Source: Clostridiales bacterium (GTDB taxonomy: Bacteria > Bacillota > Clostridia > Oscillospirales > Oscillospiraceae). Taken from it: 64,000 bases of DNA. The position numbers and the translations under genes were made by a program. The notes under the pieces are model-generated. The model had not been told where the DNA came from, ran no database searches, and saw only the letters and a program-made list of their open reading frames with translations. The stretch lies in contig JAJUJI010000008.1 of assembly GCA_029265405.1 (NCBI GenBank), forward strand, positions 1 to 64,000, read 5' to 3'. Below are positions 60,728 through 64,000 of the stretch, piece by piece. Each line of letters opens with the position of its first letter. The stretch's first letter is position 1.

Positions 60728-63376
60728 ATGAAGCATTATCTTGAGAGCAGGGAAGCGGTATTGAATGAGCTCGGCAGCGGTATGGGCGGCCTTTCCGCAC
60801 TGGAGGCGGAAAGGCGGCTGGCGCAAAACGGAAAGAACAAGCTGGCCGAGCAGAAAAAGGACTCGCTGATCAAGCGCTTTTTAGCGCAGCTTGCAAACCC
60901 GATGATCATAATCCTTCTGGCGGCCGCCGTGGTGTCCGGCATAACCTCGATATATTCGGGAGAGGGCCTGGCGGATGTGATTATCATACTCGCCGTCGTC
61001 ATGATAAACGCCGTTCTCGGTCTGGTGCAGGAGAGCAAGGCCGAGCAGGCTATCAAGGCCCTTCAGGATATGGCCGCGGCGACGAGCAAGGTGCTTAGAG
61101 ACGGAGCGACCCGGCAGATCCGCAGCGAGGACATAGTTGTCGGCGACATAGTGCTGCTTGAAGCCGGCGACGCTGTGCCAGCCGACGGGCGCGTAATAGA
61201 AAGCGCCAGTCTGAAGCTGGAGGAGGCCGCGCTGACGGGAGAGAGCGTTCCCGTATCGAAATTTATTGATGCCATGGAGCTCGACGATGAAGACGACGTG
61301 CCCCTGGGAGACAGGGGCAACATGGTCTACATGGGAAGCACCGTGGCTTACGGCAGAGGCGCGGCGGTTGTCACGGCTGCGGGCATGGATACTGAAATGG
61401 GGAAGATAGCCGCCGCACTGGCCAGGGCTGAGGAGAGGAAGACGCCGCTGCAAATAAAGCTGAGCCAGCTCAGCAGGATCCTTACCGTCCTGGTGCTGGC
61501 CATATGCGCCGTGATATTTGCGGTGGGCTTTATACGCTCCGGAAGCTTTACCGGGGAAGCATTGCTTTCAACCTTCATGGTGGCCGTTAGTCTTGCCGTG
61601 GCGGCGATACCGGAGGGCCTCGCTGCCGTCGTGACTGTGGTTCTGTCCATAGGCGTTACAAATATGAGCAGGAAAAACGCCATAATACGCAAGCTCACGG
61701 CCGTGGAAACCCTGGGATGCGCGCAAATCATATGCTCAGACAAGACGGGAACCCTGACGCAGAATAAAATGACCGTGGTGGAGCACTACGGAGAGAATGA
61801 AAAAATGCTGGCTACCGTCATGGCCCTATGCTCCGACGCCGAGTACGACGAAGCGGAAAAGACGGCCAAGGGCGAGCCTACCGAATGCGCGCTTGTAAAC
61901 TGGGCGGCGAAGCTGGGTCTGAATAAAAACGAGCTAAAAGCAGCCCAGCCGCGCATAGGCGAGGCGCCATTCGACAGCGTAAGGAAAATGATGAGCACGG
62001 TCCACAGCACGGGGAACGGCGTAGTGCAATATACCAAGGGCGCGCCGGACGAAGTGCTGAAGCTGTGCACACATTACCTGCACGGCGGCAGGGTCGAGCC
62101 CCTGAACGACGAGGTAAGGGCGGAAATACTGAAAGCCAACAGGGAAATGTCGCAAAAGGCGCTGAGGGTGCTCATGGGCGCCGTAAGGCCCCGCAAGTCC
62201 GAGCCTGAGGATTATTCGCCCGAAAGCCTTGAGAGCGGCCTGTGCTTCGTCGGGCTTGCGGGTATGATGGACCCCGTGCGTCCGGAGGTCAAAGAGGCGA
62301 TAGAGAAGTGCGCTTCGGCGGGCATACGGCCTATAATGATCACCGGAGACCATGTGGACACGGCCGCGGCCATAGCCAGGGAGCTGGGAATACTGACGGG
62401 CGGCATGGAGGCCGTGACCGGCACGCAGCTTGACGCCATGGACGACGAGGAATTCAAGCGGCGCTTTATGAACATATCCGTATACGCCCGCGTCCAGCCG
62501 GAAAACAAGACGCGAATAGTCAACGCGTGGAGGGAGGCCGGCTATGTCACGGCCATGACGGGCGACGGGGTGAACGACGCGCCCTCCATCAAGGCGGCCG
62601 ATATAGGCGTGGGCATGGGAATAACCGGAACCGACGTCACAAAAAACGTGGCCGACATGGTCCTCGCCGACGACAATTTCGCCACAATCGTCAGCGCGGT
62701 GGAGGAAGGCCGGCGCATCTACGACAATATCAGAAAGACCATACAATTTCTGCTCAGCTCAAACATGAGCGAGGTTTTGAGCATATTTGCGGCTACGCTG
62801 CTTGGTTTTGTCATACTCAAGCCTGTGCACCTGCTCTGGATAAACCTTATTACTGACAGCATTCCGGCTCTCGCTTTAGGCTTGGAGAAGGCGGAGCGGG
62901 ACGTAATGAAAAGAAAGCCAAGAAGGGCCGAGGAAGGGGTTTTTGCCGGAGGCATGGGCTTCGACGTGGCCTATCAGGGCGTAATGGTCACGGTACTGAC
63001 GTTGCTGGCCTATTTTATAGGCCATTTCATGGAAACCGGAGTCTGGGAGATTGCAAATTCGGCCGACGGAATGACTATGGCTTTTCTTACCATGAGCATG
63101 GCGGAAATCTTCCACAGCCTCAATATGCGCTCGCAGCGCGGCAGCATTTTCAAAATGAAGAGCCATAACAGGACGCTAAGCCTTGCGGCCCTGGCCAGCC
63201 TCCTTTTAACTACGGCTATAATCTATGTTCCCTTCCTTTCGCGCGCCTTCGGCTTCGAGCATATAAGCGCGGCGGAGTACGGCGTCGCCCTGGCGCTGGC
63301 GGTTTTGGTCATACCCGTTGTCGAGGCTGTAAAGCTCATCCAGAGGAAAGCCGGAAAGAAAATCGCAAACGCTTGA
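60728..63376 (+). CDS. P-type cation ATPase, probable Mn2+/Ca2+ exporter
   Basis: 882 residues, P2 (SERCA/PMR1-like) plan: actuator domain with TGES, a membrane segment with IPEGLAAVVT, the phosphorylated Asp338 in CSDKTGTLT, nucleotide domain, hinge TGDGVNDAP, and six C-terminal helices. The ATG at 60728 has AAAGGAG. Sequence alone would say calcium, but the manganese riboswitch upstream argues for manganese export, as for YoaB of Lactococcus. The membrane-site residues would need modelling to choose. It has its own transcript. Confidence 0.92.
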   Translation: MKHYLESREAVLNELGSGMGGLSALEAERRLAQNGKNKLAEQKKDSLIKRFLAQLANPMIIILLAAAVVSGITSIYSGEGLADVIIILAVVMINAVLGLVQESKAEQAIKALQDMAAATSKVLRDGATRQIRSEDIVVGDIVLLEAGDAVPADGRVIESASLKLEEAALTGESVPVSKFIDAMELDDEDDVPLGDRGNMVYMGSTVAYGRGAAVVTAAGMDTEMGKIAAALARAEERKTPLQIKLSQLSRILTVLVLAICAVIFAVGFIRSGSFTGEALLSTFMVAVSLAVAAIPEGLAAVVTVVLSIGVTNMSRKNAIIRKLTAVETLGCAQIICSDKTGTLTQNKMTVVEHYGENEKMLATVMALCSDAEYDEAEKTAKGEPTECALVNWAAKLGLNKNELKAAQPRIGEAPFDSVRKMMSTVHSTGNGVVQYTKGAPDEVLKLCTHYLHGGRVEPLNDEVRAEILKANREMSQKALRVLMGAVRPRKSEPEDYSPESLESGLCFVGLAGMMDPVRPEVKEAIEKCASAGIRPIMITGDHVDTAAAIARELGILTGGMEAVTGTQLDAMDDEEFKRRFMNISVYARVQPENKTRIVNAWREAGYVTAMTGDGVNDAPSIKAADIGVGMGITGTDVTKNVADMVLADDNFATIVSAVEEGRRIYDNIRKTIQFLLSSNMSEVLSIFAATLLGFVILKPVHLLWINLITDSIPALALGLEKAERDVMKRKPRRAEEGVFAGGMGFDVAYQGVMVTVLTLLAYFIGHFMETGVWEIANSADGMTMAFLTMSMAEIFHSLNMRSQRGSIFKMKSHNRTLSLAALASLLLTTAIIYVPFLSRAFGFEHISAAEYGVALALAVLVIPVVEAVKLIQRKAGKKIANA

Positions 63377-63389
63377 CAAAAGCGTTTGC
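63365..63389. terminator. Hairpin at the ATPase stop
   Basis: GCAAACGCTT and AAGCGTTTGC pair around a 5-base loop that includes part of the stop codon. It has no T tract on either strand, so it is at best a weak terminator or an mRNA 3' end. Confidence 0.35.
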
Positions 63390-63437
63390 ATGGCGGAAAC
63401 TAAGTATGTAGATTATATAATGAAGGAAAAAGGTTAT

Positions 63438-64000
63438 ATGATATATATACTTGAGGACGACGACGGAATTAGGAACCTTGTGGGCTACACTCTGAACAAT
63501 TCGGGGCTGGAGGCCGAATCCTTCGGCCTGCCCTCGGAGTTTTGGAAGGCCGTTGCCGCGCGGGCCCCCGAGCTGGTGGTTTTGGATATTATGCTGCCGC
63601 AGGAGGACGGGCTTGCGGTTTTAAGGAAACTGCGCGCGGAGCCGGCGACAACGGGCATACCCGTCATACTGCTTACCGCCAAGAGCACGGAATACGACAA
63701 GATCGTAGGGCTGGACGGCGGGGCCGACGATTATGTGACAAAGCCCTTCGGCGTGATGGAGCTTACGGCGAGGATCAGGGCCCTGCTCCGCAGGACCGCG
63801 GAGCGCGGGCAGGCCCAGGCGGGCAGGGAAGGCGAGAGCGTTTTGCAGACGGACAGGCTTTATGTCAACATAGCAGAGCATGTTGCGAAAGCCGACGGCA
63901 GGGAGGTTTCCCTGACCATGAAGGAATTCGACCTGCTTTGCATGCTTCTTCGCAGCCGCGGCCTGGTCCTAAGCCGGGACGACATACTAAACGAGGTCTG
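63438..64000 (+). CDS. OmpR/PhoB-family response regulator (partial)
   Basis: 187 residues before the window ends; the start is taken at the ATG at 63438 behind GAAGGAAAAAGG, with an in-frame ATG at 63420 as alternative. The receiver domain is complete: acidic pair in LEDDDG, phosphorylated Asp in VVLDIMLPQEDG, Lys in VTKPFG. The C-terminal winged-helix domain begins with SLTMKEFDLLCMLL and is cut. A sensor kinase gene probably follows. The target is unknown; a link with the ATPase upstream is not shown. Confidence 0.92.
   Translation, partial: MIYILEDDDGIRNLVGYTLNNSGLEAESFGLPSEFWKAVAARAPELVVLDIMLPQEDGLAVLRKLRAEPATTGIPVILLTAKSTEYDKIVGLDGGADDYVTKPFGVMELTARIRALLRRTAERGQAQAGREGESVLQTDRLYVNIAEHVAKADGREVSLTMKEFDLLCMLLRSRGLVLSRDDILNEV

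Overview
The window looks like the chromosome of a motile, low-oxygen, monoderm member of the Clostridia (Bacillota). The reasons are a single-membrane flagellar gene set with no P- or L-ring genes, FliW/CsrA and a YvyF-type protein beside FlgM, a FliY of the CheC-plus-FliN type, CheC and CheD, a superoxide reductase, frequent TTG/GTG starts behind strong GGAGG ribosome sites, and heavy use of ATA and AGG codons at roughly 50-55% GC. No species can be named from the sequence alone.

Layout. Positions 1 to about 4312 are one end of an integrated element. It has a phage-type replication protein, a small sigma-like factor, two divergent XRE regulators and a tyrosine integrase whose gene stops 80 bp from the 3' end of guaA, a well-known integration target. 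From 4301 to 7275 (minus strand) lie guaA, hisF and hisH. From 7431 to 11564 there is a family-4 glycosyltransferase, then a redox group: superoxide reductase, thioredoxin reductase, a Crp-type regulator and thioredoxin. From 11593 to 17377 (minus strand) are cheB, cheR and two paralogous chemoreceptors. From 17743 to 20819 (minus strand) are a YaaR-family gene, a coiled-coil gene, fliS and fliD. From 21147 to 25508 (plus strand) are cheC, cheD, cheY, cheA and cheW. A very large flagellin gene (25682-28003) runs leftward from a sigma-28-type promoter.

An AT-rich spacer carrying a c-di-GMP-I riboswitch then opens a run of 32 flagellar genes on the plus strand (28791-60466): fliF-G-H-I-J, a YlxF/MotE-like gene, fliK, flgD, flgE, flbD, motA, motB, fliL, fliM, fliY, an EAL-HDOD gene, flgB, flgC, fliE, fliO-P-Q-R, flhB, flhA, a PilZ gene, fliA, then (after a second sigma-28-type promoter) two flgF/flgG-type rod genes, a YvyF-type gene, flgM, flgN, flgK, flgL, a DUF6470 gene, fliW and csrA. 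The window ends with a P-type ATPase under a yybP-ykoY (Mn2+) riboswitch and the start of an OmpR-type response regulator.

How it works together. The sequence points to layered control of motility. c-di-GMP is read at the RNA level (aptamer before fliF) and at the protein level (PilZ), with a degenerate EAL-HDOD protein encoded between. FliA and FlgM time the late genes, and sigma-28-like boxes precede flagellin, fliD and the rod/hook-filament genes. FliW and CsrA can couple flagellin level to translation. The chemotaxis set uses the CheC/CheD adaptation branch as well as CheB/CheR. I see no wholly new system. The items most worth following are the two riboswitches, the guaA-borne element end, the operator-like repeat at the superoxide reductase gene, and possible unassigned RNAs in two intergenic regions.
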